From the NCBI GenBank assembly GCA_947179485.1, contig OX359246.1:18476001-18540000 (forward strand): a DNA stretch of 64,000 bases. The letters run 5' to 3'. The notes under the pieces were generated by a model. It was not told where the DNA came from and made no database searches. It was given only the letters and a program-made list of their open reading frames with translations. Shown here in pieces: positions 1-11,260 of the stretch. The stretch is from Allacma fusca. Its lineage: Eukaryota; Arthropoda; Collembola; Symphypleona; Sminthuridae. Both the position numbers and the translations under genes were made by a program. Positions within the stretch are counted from its first letter, which is position 1. Each line of letters starts with the position of its first letter.

Positions 1-8
1 TTTTACAG

Positions 9-1589
9 GCTCACAATATATACGACTCAAAAAGGAATTCACCCTTCGGGAAAAGTTTGCAATTCTTTATTCTTACATCACGGTTCTGGCCAGCATTATT
101 GTAGTAACGCTATTCCCCACAGTTTGTACACAACTTCACATTTACCAGTTACTTCACAAATCCGTGCAGAATCCTCTGACGTTTATACTTCTATTACTGC
201 AAGAAATCTACTGTCAAGCCATGCACACTATCTCGTGCGTAATATTTGTTCAAAATTGCCTCCTATTCTTTGCAAGTATGGAGAGAACTCTCCGTCACAA
301 GATAGATTCATCTAGGTAAGTCTAAATTAAGTTCATACGTATTGTATGGTAAAGTGACAATATATATATATTTTATAACGTCGGCAAGAATTTCAATGAA
401 AAATTCATATTCAACACATTCCACCTTCACCAACGACATGTTTGTTCGGAATATACATTGGTGAAACTTATTTAGCCAATCATTTGAATGGTCGAAACAG
501 AATTCCAAAATAATCGTGGGCTTGCTTTTCATTAATTGTGCTATAAAATTTTAATCGCATTTTCTAAGTTGAAAGTTGCTAGTAGTGTTTGAAACCAAAA
601 ATGCTACTTATTTAAGCATTGCAAATTCCCCAATAGAATGGAATAATAATTTTAACGAGATAAATGAAAATCAAGCTTATGATCTTTCTGTTATTGATCT
701 ACGGCCGTTCGTAGAATAGTAAATCTCCATTAACCGCTTATGAATACGACATGAAAAATCGTCAAATCATAAATAAAATTATTGATTACATATTGTAAAA
801 TACACAAATAATTACACTTACCTATCGATTACAAATATGTTTTGAACCTTGATAAATTCGTCATTAATGATGCCTAAGCATGGACGTTTGCTGCTTAATT
901 GCGATTATTAATAGATGAATTGTTTGTGCACGGCATTAGTGTTTTGCACAACTGTGGGATTTATGTTTGACAGAATTGTATCCGTACAGCCACCAGGACT
1001 ATGCCAAACTTTGTTCAAACAATATTATATAATTATGTATGTAACATTTATTGTAGTAACACATAAAACCATAAAATACGAATTAGTTTGTTGATATCGA
1101 ACGTTTTTTTGTAGGACACTCCCAACCAGTGAATCAGAACTGATGGAATCCATTTCGCAATGCGTGAGGGCTCAGCTAATTATTCATTTATTTAACCAGG
1201 GATTCAGTTCAGTTATATATATGTTTAAACTTATTACATTACTCATGTCAACTGCCATTGGATTTGCTGGCATCCGAGCGTTGTCTCACAATCCTGGTTT
1301 TAGTGCATTCCTAATTTCTTTGACGTTGTATGCTTCTGCTATATATCCTGCTGGTTTTGGAAACTCCTTTTGCTTGATGGAATACATGAACATGATAAAA
1401 ATTCAACTATTCCTTGCGTGCAATAAAAATGGTAGAAAAGGAAGTGGTTGGTTACTGAGAAGGATCAAAGCAATAGCGCCTGTTGGTATTCAAGCAGGCC
1501 CGTTCTATACAGTTGAAAGAGAGTCCACTCCAGTCTTTTTGGATTTTGTTGTGAGAGGTATTTCCACGCTGTCAATCGGCATGAACTAA
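9..1589 (+). CDS. Gustatory-receptor-type chemoreceptor, C-terminal half (5' end outside window)
   Basis: Two exons can be joined in phase. Exon 9-315 follows an AG acceptor at 7-8 and ends at a GTAAGT donor in phase 2. Exon 1115-1589 follows a T-rich acceptor (TTTTTTTGTAG). Together they give about 260 residues with several hydrophobic segments: one near ILYSYITVLASIIVVTLF, a second near TFILLLLQEI, and two more in exon 2. The C-terminal tail has the motif GIQAGPFYTVERESTPVFLD and ends at a stop after GMN. In insect and springtail gustatory receptors the last transmembrane segment and the residues before it are the most conserved part, and this tail fits that pattern. The protein would be a seven-helix ligand-gated channel subunit in sensory neuron membranes. 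The family call rests on topology and the tail; the ligand cannot be read. A similar gene lies at 54280-62921 on the other strand. Confidence 0.6.
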
Positions 1590-1845
1590 AAATAGCGGTA
1601 TTTCGTAAATCGAGTAAAATATTGATAGTATAGCTTATTGTCATGCACTGAAACTTGTGAATAAACCAAACTTTTTGAAAAACATGAATAAGCGTATTTT
1701 TAATTATGTATGCAATCAATTGTTCTGAAGATCAATAACTAAAAAGACATAATTGATAAAAGATCAACAACTAAAAATAAAAACTGGAAGGAATAACTCC
1801 CGGCACAAGACCGATCATTAATCTAGTTTATACGTGTGTAGGAGT

Positions 1846-2312
1846 TAGGGATGCCAATGGTCTGGTCCGGACCATTAATCATGGTCCGTTATTGGTCTGG
1901 CCCGGTCTGGTCCTAGACTTGTATGGTCTGGTCCGGTCTGGTCTAACACTTGGACCAGACCAGATACAATTGGTCCAGCTTCAGGACCAGACCAGACCAG
2001 ACCACAGGACCATGGTCCCAAAAGTACGCAAAATAAAAAAATTATGAGTTAACGAAATCCTGTGGAACAAATAAAAATTTTATTTCTGAGGATAAAAAAA
2101 AATTTGACTGGATAAAATGTGATTATTCAATTGCTCTGAATGGTTTTCTGGACCATGGTCCGGACCATGGTCTTTGGTCTGGTCTGGTCCGAATGACTGG
2201 ATCAGACCACTGGTCTGGTCCGAAAAACTGGACCAGACCAATGGTCTGGTCTGCGCTTTGGACCAGACCAGTTTCATAAAATCTGGATCAGACCAGACCA
2301 TTGGCATCACTA
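1846..2312. mobile_element. hAT-type foldback MITE built of GGTCTGGTCC repeats
   Basis: The ends are inverted repeats starting TAGGGATGCCAATGGTCTGG on the left and ending CCAGACCATTGGCATCACTA on the right. Both sides carry the 8-bp duplication GTAGGAGT (1838-1845 and 2313-2320). Much of the element is low-complexity GGTCTGGTCC/GGACCAGACC that can fold back on itself. An 8-bp duplication and TAGGGATG-like ends are typical of hAT transposons. The element has no coding capacity: the 76-aa frame inside it is just the repeat read through. Confidence 0.8.
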
Positions 2313-2320
2313 GTAGGAGT

Positions 2321-2740
2321 AGTTAAATATGAAGTGAATATATCATTCGACTACATACATACATACGGATTTGCCATGATTGAGGGATTACTTTTTGGAG
2401 AATTTGGTTGGAGGGTAGAACAAATGTGCACGTTAAAACTTCAATTTTCATTCAATAGAATAATTCGAAATTTCATCGACTTTTAAACATTGAAAATCCT
2501 TATGGGATTTAGCTATGATTCTTTTTAAAAGACCCCACCTGTGGTATTGTTTTAAATTTGGAAACTTTGGTGACGTGTCCTATGAGAACGGGGCAAAATG
2601 CACTCGAGATACATGGGTTTTCAAACATACTAGGGGAGAACTAAAATATGTACTTTGATAGATTTGAAAATTGTACTTGATACCATCTGAAAATCTTTCC
2701 TTGTAAGTAATTATACGTAGTTCTCATTGGCAGATCCTTC
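2321..2740. other. Intergenic, nothing recognised
   Basis: AT-rich unique sequence between two hAT-type elements. No coding or RNA signature was seen. Confidence 0.5.
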
Positions 2741-2971
2741 AACAATACTAGTGGTCGGATCGGTTCAGTTCAAAACTGAATATTTTCAGTTCAGTTCAGT
2801 TCAGTTTGGTTCATGCAATTTCGGTTCAGTTCAAGCTGTAAATCAAACTAATCGGTTCAGTTCAGCCACCGAACCGAACTGAACTGAAACGCGTGAACTG
2901 ATTTTTACTCGTTCACAGAAGCTCGCTGTTCAGCAGAAGTACAACACGGCATTTCAAACTTTCATAACTAC

Positions 2972-3450
2972 TGTTAAGCTATATTTGAGTTTGAGAAATA
3001 TTACTCATGTAGGAATTACCCACATATGTAAAGGAGAAGAATTGTATCTTGTACTCTATTGGCTGATGATGATGTCATTTATGAGATTCTTATTGTATGA
3101 TGTTGTGTGCCCAACCATTGGCTAAAAATGATGTCACTAAGAAAGAAACTATCTTCCCTTTGTTACAACCATCCCTATATAAACCCAACTCATGAATACA
3201 GTCGAGAGACTAGAGCTGAGAGGCTGGAGTTAGAGTCTGGCCCCTGTCACACACATAGTAACTATACTGTTACTATGCCGGACTCCACATCACTCCTCTC
3301 TCTCTCTATCTCCCTCTCCAGCTCACACATTCACTATACTATACTCGAGTACTTTGAATAAACTAATAATTGGCAGAACTTTATATTATATTCCCCATCA
3401 TTCACTTATTCTTAATCAAGTAATCCCCATTCACAATTACCATCTTAACA
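2972..3450 (+). repeat. 5' LTR
   Basis: Contains a TATATAA box (about 3176) and an AATAAA signal (about 3356), giving a U3-R-U5 layout. An 84-aa open frame is shared with the 3' copy but reads through the promoter and CT-rich region, so it is not taken as a gene. Confidence 0.85.
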
Positions 3451-4577
3451 TGGTGGAGTTGCTACGTTTTCTATATTTTGAATTTGTCAATTCAAATATA
3501 GACGTTTCCCGTCCTCTCTGCGAGTTTGCTCCTATTCAGTCCCATCCTAAAAATATTTTTTGGCGTCAGCCTCTGCCGAAGGCTCTGCACAAAATTTTCA
3601 AGACATTCTCGAATTGCCCTGACCAGCCTACCACCGATTTTTTGCCGACACCGAGATAACTGTTTGGAATCACTACCAGAATTGATCACTCTACCCGTGA
3701 CTTCCCTTCGCAAAGAAAATTTCGCCTACCACCGAGACGAATTCCACGGCTGACCCTAGCCAAGTCACCCGCCCAACATAGACCTGCTCAACGCCAATTT
3801 ATGGACTTCAATAATCGCGTCCCATTAATGCCCGGATTTTCAAGATATCGACACGACATGCCTCATCCCTCTTCAATTGCCGACGTTACTACGGAATCAA
3901 AGGATACTCAGAGTGCCAGCACACGAGATTGCGACTCATGCAAGTATTACACAGACTACAGACAGTTTCCAGCACAGAGAAACTACCCACAGAATCTTCG
4001 CTTCCCCGGTATGTCTATTAGATATTTTCGAACATCTCGCTTAATCTACAATATTTTGTTTTGAAGTCTACTCATCGAAACGCAGTGTCTCCAAGTTCCA
4101 TCAATTTTTGCGACAAACATTTCCACGACAATGTTAACATATTTCCTGTAAGCTTCCAGAAAGTGTGATTAATTTTTCAAGGACGAAAAATCTTTAGTGC
4201 GGTGAATTATATGACAAAAGTGTAATGAATGTTAAGCCATACATATAGTTTAAGAAAACGGATACATTGTATGTAAAGAGTAGCAATGAAGCCTCTTACT
4301 GTTACTGTAACACGTGTAAGGAATATTACTTACAGATGTATAGGCAAGAAAATCTTAATGTCTATTGTATCGTACTCAACTATTTTATTATACGTAAAAG
4401 GTGTAGTTTTTATGAGAAAGTCATGCATTTGTTTTCAAATATTTCATTTATTATGCTATGTAAATTTTGTTGTATTGCTGGAGTTGAAATTCGGATTCAA
4501 AATTTTGTCTTGTTAAGAATTTAAAATATGTCACCCTTGTTATAAATGCTGGGACAGCATTTCGATGGCCCGTAGAA

Positions 4578-5056
4578 TGTTAAGCTATATTTGAGTTTGA
4601 GAAATATTACTCATGTAGGAATTACCCACATATGTAAAGGAGAAGAATTGTATCTTGTACTCTATTGGCTGATGATGATGTCATTTATGAGATTCTTATT
4701 GTATGATGTTGTGTGCCCAACCATTGGCTAAAAATGATGTCACTAAGAAAGAAACTATCTTCCCTTTGTTACAACCATCCCTATATAAACCCAACTCATG
4801 AATACAGTCGAGAGACTAGAGCTGAGAGGCTGGAGTTAGAGTCTGGCCCCTGTCACACACATAGTAACTATACTGTTACTATGCCGGACTCCACATCACT
4901 CCTCTCTCTCTCTATCTCCCTCTCCAGCTCACACATTCACTATACTATACTCGAGTACTTTGAATAAACTAATAATTGGCAGAACTTTATATTATATTCC
5001 CCATCATTCACTTATTCTTAATCAAGTAATCCCCATTCACAATTACCATCTTAACA
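4578..5056 (+). repeat. 3' LTR
   Basis: Same length and apparently the same sequence as the 5' LTR at 2972-3450, including the TATA box and AATAAA. Followed directly by the CTAC target duplication. Confidence 0.85.
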
Positions 5057-5705
5057 CTACATTTTGTTAAAGGTCAGCCTATGCACACAGGTCCATGATC
5101 TTTATCGTCACCATTTGAGTTCGCTCTTACTAATAGTAAAGCACATTTACGTTATCATTTTGTAGCCATTCTTGAAGAATTATACTGACCTAGCTACACA
5201 GTTTTTACCATCCAGTTCAATATACATTATTTACGGGGATACGAAGTATTGTATACCCCTGACTATGGTACGTTTTTAATCACAAAACTATTTTTTATGT
5301 TTTTACTTGTTCCAGTCAAGTTCTTGGTTATTGTGATGCTTAGCGGGATATGATGAATTGTACCCGCTTGAATCTACTGAAAACATTTATAAATAAATGA
5401 TATGTAAATCTATGTAAATAGGATAAACAAATCATTATTTTCATAATCGAAATTTTATTTTAATTAAGGCTGACAGTGTATTTTAATTCCTTCATACATA
5501 TTCCAACCCAACCATTGTAGTTACAATGGCGCCTTGAACCATTTTGTAATCAGTTCAGTTCAGTTTACAGAGGGAACCAAACTGAACTGAACTGATAAGC
5601 TGCAAATTGAACTGAAAATTTCAGTTTCGATTCAATTCACTTTGTGAACCAAACCAAACTGAAATGTGTGAACCAAACTGAACCGATCCGACCACTAAAC
5701 AATAC

Positions 5706-6338
5706 AGTAGTAGCTTGAACCTCACAGGTTATCACTTTGCGCTACTGCTGAAGTTTCCAATGCCCCTTCTTGTTGGCACCAGGGCAGCTTGCAAGCATCA
5801 TGTAGTCTGAATAATACCCGTCAGTTCGGGGTCGAGTTGGCTAAAATATCAACCAGATTATCGGATCGAGTGCGGGTAGTTTAAAGATCCGAACCTGAAG
5901 ATTCAGGTCGGGTCGCCGTCAAGCTCCGGTAAAATAAAAGACTTGAACACTTTACCGGGTTCAAGTTCGGGTCCCAGTGAAATACCTGAACCCTTGCAAT
6001 TAGTTGATAAGGCAATTGCAAAATAAACGTGGGTGCAATTTCAACTGGACATTGTAATTGCAAAAAAATTGTAAACAATATAATTCGTCCGTGAAGAGAA
6101 ATTCTCTGCGTACATTTTCGTACAGTTACAAAATGATCTGCATGCAGTTTCACTAAAGGCCAATTGAACTAACAAGCAAGGTCTTGCGATGTAAAATGCA
6201 GAACTAAATGAAACTCGGTGGAAATGTAGACACTACTAATAGTGTTCATACAAGCAACAAACTTCATGACATCTCTTGGTTCCGGCAGTAGGACATCTGA
6301 AAGCTTGATTATTTTTAAAGTTGGAAAGGGGTCTTAGT
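5706..6338. other. Intergenic with TCGGGTC-rich patch
   Basis: No gene seen. Positions 5820-5990 hold scattered GGGTC/GACCC and CCGAACCTGAA motifs that resemble the low-complexity interiors of the neighbouring hAT MITEs. I could not find matching ends. The 90-aa minus-strand frame here looks spurious. Confidence 0.4.
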
Positions 6339-7650
6339 TGCTTGAAATTTTACATGATAAATCCCATAAGAAAAATCAATTTTCGCAACTCGAGCAAAAT
6401 CCATACTAATGTTTAGACATAGCACCATACATAACTACATGTGCAATCATCAGCAGCACGTGCTTCGGATATGTAAAATCCCTGCAATAAGAACTCCCCT
6501 ACAATTTTTTTATTTCATTGTGTATAAGACTACAGTTTACGAAGATTCAGCGAAATCCGTCATTTTTCAGTCCTGGAGTGATGAAGGTTTTAGGTTACCC
6601 GAGAACATTGAATGTAGTAAAGGGTGATCATAATCGCTCGTGCTGTTTCTGATTGCACATATTTCACATATAGTTATATATGGTGCTATGCCTGAACTAG
6701 TGCTCCTGATGGGTACAGCTAGTATCCGGGTATATGGGTACAGGTCCAGGTACAAAATGGGTATATAGATTTTGTACCCAAAATTTTGGATACTTTTTGG
6801 GTACACACTATTTGTACTCGCAAAGTTGGGTACGTGTATGGGAATGGGTACGGAATAACACCTACATATATAAGTCGATACCATCAGGTACAGGTACGAG
6901 TGCTTGAAATACCTGTGCCTGACCTCCAAGTACCTTAAATATTTGGGTACTTTCACGAGAACGTGAAATGAGGAAACAGATTACTCTGAAACATGTGCTG
7001 TATTGAACACAATATAAGTTTATTATTTTATGAACCATTTTTCAATGTTTCATTAGACTTTTGGCATGCCGGAATACAAAAACTACGTGTATTTCTTTAA
7101 GCAAATTTTGGGTTTGATGTTTCATAAAAATCAAAGTAGTAAGTAAATTAAAATTCCCAGTAATTAAACATGTTCGCAACTATATTTTGCAACATAAGTT
7201 AATACAGGTTTTCGAGTTCAACGTATATCTGATTTTCATGCAAGTCATGAAATTTGATTGCAACGATAATTTTTTATCAGTGGGTTATTAGTTACCACAA
7301 AGTCAGAGATTCTTAAAAGAAGAACCTGGGTACAGGTCCAGGTACAGCCATGTACCTGTATCAATGTGTCCAGTATTTGGATTTTTTTGTGTATAGGTAC
7401 ATTTCAAGTACAGGTACAAGAACTTAAATTGAGATCAGGTACAGGTACAACAAATCTGGACCTGTTAATATGGGTACAGGTAATTATATAGGTACACAAT
7501 TTTAAAGTACCCGTCATATGGGTCCAGAAATAGGCTTAGGTAGAGGATTTTTGTACCCATGATGGGCACGAGCCTAAACATTGGTTTGGATTTTGCTCGA
7601 GTTGCAAAAATTAATTTTTCTTATGAGATTTAACATGTAAATTCAAGCAA
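6339..7650. repeat. Inverted-repeat element, arms of about 80 bp
   Basis: The left arm (6339-6420, CTTGAAATTTTACATG...) and right arm (7573-7650, ...CATGTAAATTCAAG) are reverse complements with scattered mismatches. They share a central CTCGAGCAAAATCC / GGATTTTGCTCGAG block. The spacer holds a GGGTAC-rich hAT-like insertion (6698-7571). Probably a foldback MITE; its target duplication is not clear. Confidence 0.65.
6698..7571. mobile_element. hAT-type foldback MITE (GGGTACAGG repeats)
   Basis: Ends TAGTGCTCCTGATGGGTAC and GTACCCATGATGGGCACGA are imperfect inverted repeats. They are flanked by GCCTGAAC (6690-6697) and GCCTAAAC (7572-7579), an 8-bp duplication with one mismatch. Both subterminal regions are dense in GGGTACAGGT/ACCTGTACCC. 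It resembles the larger element at 43575-45466, which also uses GGGTAC repeats. The minus-strand 129-aa frame (6567-6956) reads the repeat and is not a gene. Confidence 0.65.
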
Positions 7651-7699
7651 GATAATAATAAATATAATATATGAATTACTTTTTAAAACTACACTTAAG

Positions 7700-7990
7700 T
7701 TTCATTTGAGTTCACACTGAATTCTCAAGTTACATTTGAGTTGAAACTGAATTTTCAAGTTACATTTGAGTTCAAACTGAATTCTCAAGTTACATTTGAG
7801 TTCAAACTGAATTTTCAAATTACAGTTGAGTTCACACTGAATTTTCAAATTAAATTTGAATTCACACTAAATTTTCAATTTACATTTGAGTTCTATTTTG
7901 AAGTTACATTCGAGTCCACACTGAATTTTCAAGTTATATCTGATTTTAAACTTAAGTTTCAAATCACACTGAAGTTTAAATTGGAATTTT
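7700..7990. repeat. 30-bp degenerate tandem repeat
   Basis: About ten copies of a 30-bp unit (TACATTTGAGTTCAAACTGA plus ATTCTCAAGT) run head to tail, and degenerate traces continue to about 8470. Because 30 is a multiple of 3, one plus-strand frame stays open and reads as ten-residue repeats (FKLNFQVTFE). I treat that frame as a by-product of the repeat. Confidence 0.8.
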
Positions 7991-10900
7991 AAGTTGTACG
8001 TAAGGTTACACTCGAATAGATATTCAAATCTCAAGTCGCACGTGAGTTCTAGCTCTAGTTTTAAGTTGCACTCTAGTACTACACGTCATGTACACGATAA
8101 TGTCGAACTGAAACTACAGGTTGCGCTTAAGTAACACTTGAATTCATACATGAATTTTAAGTCTCACGTGATTCACTGAAATTTTTGAATTTCTTGTGAA
8201 ACTTAAGTTGGACTGGAATTTAAATTTCCACTTGAGCTCTAACTCGAGTTTCAAGTTGTACTTTAGTTGCTTGATACACTGAAATTCTAACTAAATTTCA
8301 AGTGAAACTATCTCGAACTGGAATTTTAAGTTGAACATGAGTTAAACTTGAGTTCAAAAAAGGATTTCAATGTATGTACACGTGTTTAAACGTCAATTTT
8401 AAATTGCACCTGAGGTTCGAGTTACGCTGTAGGTTACTTGACTATGTTCTCACTGATTTTGAATTTTAAGATCAATCCACAGCCCTAGATAATTCACTCT
8501 AAAATAAGTAGTTACAAATAGATGGCAAATCATGCAGCTCAATATTACATGCAATGTTTTAAAGAATTTAACTAGATAGATGAAATAAAGTAAGTGGACA
8601 ATTTTACCACCTTAAACCCACCTGCAGCTTCTCATACGTTAGGGGAATTTGATTTCTGTCATACATTTGGACATCAATTTTTCTGGCGGGTACAAGCCTA
8701 AGCTTGTGGGGTCTTAGCAGGGGGTACAGTGTACCACATCTACCCCATGTACACACCTGTTGAGCCACTGAACTCATGCTATTTTATCTACATATTACTA
8801 GCTCTATTTTATCGTCTGTTTTGGCTGGTTATGCTTACAAGTTCCGAATCAGTAAAGTATACGACATTCCATTCGCTCGTACTCCCGGATAATAATTTTG
8901 GTATCAGAAACAATATCAGTCACTTTTATGTAAAAACAATTTTCATTCATTCAAATCGATTGACAAATACGCCCACAATCCCAATCTAAAATAAACCGAG
9001 TATCAAATTGGGATAAAAATATCAGTGAAACTACCGTAAGGGGAAATTCTAAAATATGACAGAAATCATTTTACGAGATACAAAATATGTACGGTATTCA
9101 AGATGCAAAAAATCTAAAGTGGAGTTAATACTCAACAAACGCATTTTCAAAAAAGCAAATTAAAAATACACCGTTCTCACAAAACAATATTCTATTTGAT
9201 AAGATTCTTATGTGAAATTATGTTTCATTCAATACCAAAATGCTGCAATAATTAAATAAATTCTTTGATCTGATAACTGGTTACAAATTGTAACCCTAAA
9301 ACTGTTGATTCTATCGTTTCATGATTCGTCAAAATGGATAGTACATCGTGAAAAATTCGTTTTCCACCAGGCGTCTGGACCAATTTAATTTTACACTGTC
9401 CCTTCCAATTACAATAATAATATATTATAAATCTGTCAAAAAAAATTGTCTTGAAATCCAACTTATTATTTCTTCTTATTTAAAGGGACCAGATCCTAGA
9501 CTTCGATTAATCAATAGATACTAAACCGACAGTTTCGAATTTAAATGTCATTTAATTATTTTTGTATACAGTAATTATTTTGTTTGATTTGAATTCATAG
9601 GGAGACCATCAATGCTTGCCCTCTTCCCCATTTAGCACACATGAGGGAGTGCAAAATAATTGATTCCTCCAGTTTGTAGCAAATTTAATTCCAGATTTTC
9701 TCAAATGTACTTCGCTGACCGGAGTCAAGATGTTAGGACATAGCGGGGTCAGGAAAAATGAAGTTTAAAGTGGAGCAGTTTTTAGAATGTGAATTTCATT
9801 CCTTTGTCCTTCTCAGTATTTGTTTCAGAAAATGGCTTCGCACTATTTAATAGGACATTTTGTCGGCCTATAAGTTAATCATTTTCCCAACTTTTGCTTA
9901 CCTACCTTCTACCTATTCACCTTCTCAATTTTCGTTGTTTTGGCACATATTTTTGATACAGTAATAAAACATGTATAAATAAGCACATGCGGATATATGT
10001 CAACCACCACGATTTCATTACTCCGATTATTTACTTCCGGAAAAAACAATGTTGCAGATTTAGTTTAAAATGTTCTAGCTCCATTCTTAATCGAACATTT
10101 GGTAAATGAAATGATATCTCAAGAATGGCAATTTCCTATACACTCAGATTATTTTATAAGCTCAAGATCGTATTATTATAAAATTATGAAATCCAAAATT
10201 CATTATTAATGAAACTACATTTTTGATAGATTTTTCGATTCTGTTTTAAGTACATACTATTCATTATCAACATTCGGAACGTTCACAGGCGCTGCTCAAA
10301 TTTCGCTAGTTTGCTAGTTTTCTATTGCAGAGTTGAGTGCTTGCAACTTTAAAAAGTGAATGACCTACTTAAAATTGTTTAGGATTCTCTTGGCATTTAT
10401 GAACTTGCAATTTTTCATTGAACACTCTTATATTAACTATAGGAAATTGCAAGGGCATTAGAGCATTATGTTATCTTCCTCAAGTCAAAAATTGCGGTGT
10501 AAAAACCAATCTGCCTTCCTGGCAGGTCCCCCAATGAGGGATTTTTGCTGTTATCATGCGTGAAAAAATACTACATGGGTGCAGATTTCAAGAAAAGTCC
10601 CATCTCTGACATTCTTCTGATCGCCCATCCCTAATTTACAAAAATGTAGTAAAATATACGTGCACATGTCCAGTAAAAAATTGGGGTTTATACTCCGATA
10701 TGCCCGGGGGCTTTACAGAGTTTTCTGTACCTCCTTTAGTAGGTTTTTAAATACACATATATGGAACCATTCTGGCCCAATAGCTGCATACTGTGAAGTG
10801 GGACCCTCCGTCCATTCCACACTTTACTCAATTGCCGGCCTGTGCCTACAATTCCACCAATTTTCATTTAATTCTGAAGTACACATCGGAAGAATTCGCT

Positions 10901-11260
10901 TGTAAGTGAGACTGTATTTAAATACATTAATCATATGTAGTGTCGATTTTAAGCAAGGCTTAGAGACAATTTTGTCTATGCATCTATGAAACGGTATTGT
11001 TCTGTAATTATATACACATACTATGAAGTATTAAGTCATTATGGAGAATTCAAGAGTTTAATTTAACAGACAGAACCACGCACAAAGCAGAAAACCCCAG
11101 GTATGAAACTAGCAAAATCGACGAAACCACAACACAAAAATAAGAATTATAAACACATATGTACAAATAATAATTATTTAATTATTTTTTGATGATTATT
11201 TAAGATTATTATAAATAATCATAAATAAAATAGTAGCGTTCGGCTACAAAAAATGGTAGC
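7991..11260. other. Long intergenic stretch, no gene recognised
   Basis: Degenerate relatives of the 30-bp repeat fade out by about 8470. The rest is AT-rich with only short, unconvincing frames, for example 8729-8989, 9252-9461 and 10660-10905. None has a recognisable domain or good splice context. Confidence 0.45.

Larger units (their letters stand above)
2972..5056 (+). mobile_element. Short non-autonomous LTR retrotransposon (TRIM-like), 2085 bp
   Basis: Two direct 479-bp LTRs (2972-3450 and 4578-5056) both begin TGTTAAG and end CTTAACA. They flank about 1.1 kb with no recognisable gag, protease, reverse transcriptase or integrase. The target duplication CTAC (2968-2971 and 5057-5060) is perfect, and 4 bp fits Copia/Gypsy-type integrases. 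The small frames inside (for example 3801-4064) match nothing I know. The LTRs look identical by eye, which suggests a recent insertion that used proteins supplied by another element. No clear polypurine tract is visible before the 3' LTR. The primer-binding site would begin at TGGTGGAGTTGC (3451). Confidence 0.85.
2749..5697. mobile_element. hAT-type foldback MITE (GGTTCAGTTCAG repeats) split by an LTR element
   Basis: Inverted ends TAGTGGTCGGATCGGTTCAG (2749) and CTGAACCGATCCGACCACTA (to 5697) are flanked by the perfect 8-bp duplication AACAATAC (2741-2748 and 5698-5705). Subterminal regions are GGTTCAGTTCAGTTC on the left and GAACTGAACTGA on the right. The interior contains a complete LTR retroelement (2972-5056), so the original foldback was only about 860 bp. 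The nesting shows the hAT insertion came first. Confidence 0.85.

Noticed and set aside
2080..2310. 76-aa minus frame rich in WSDP/VWS
   Set aside because: Translation of the GGTCTGGTCC repeat of a MITE.
3107..3361. 84-aa frame present twice (also 4713-4967)
   Set aside because: Lies inside the LTR across its TATA box and CT-rich stretch; duplicated because the LTR is.
7741..7992. 83-aa plus-strand frame with ten-residue repeats
   Set aside because: It is the 30-bp tandem repeat read in frame; no start context, domain or promoter.
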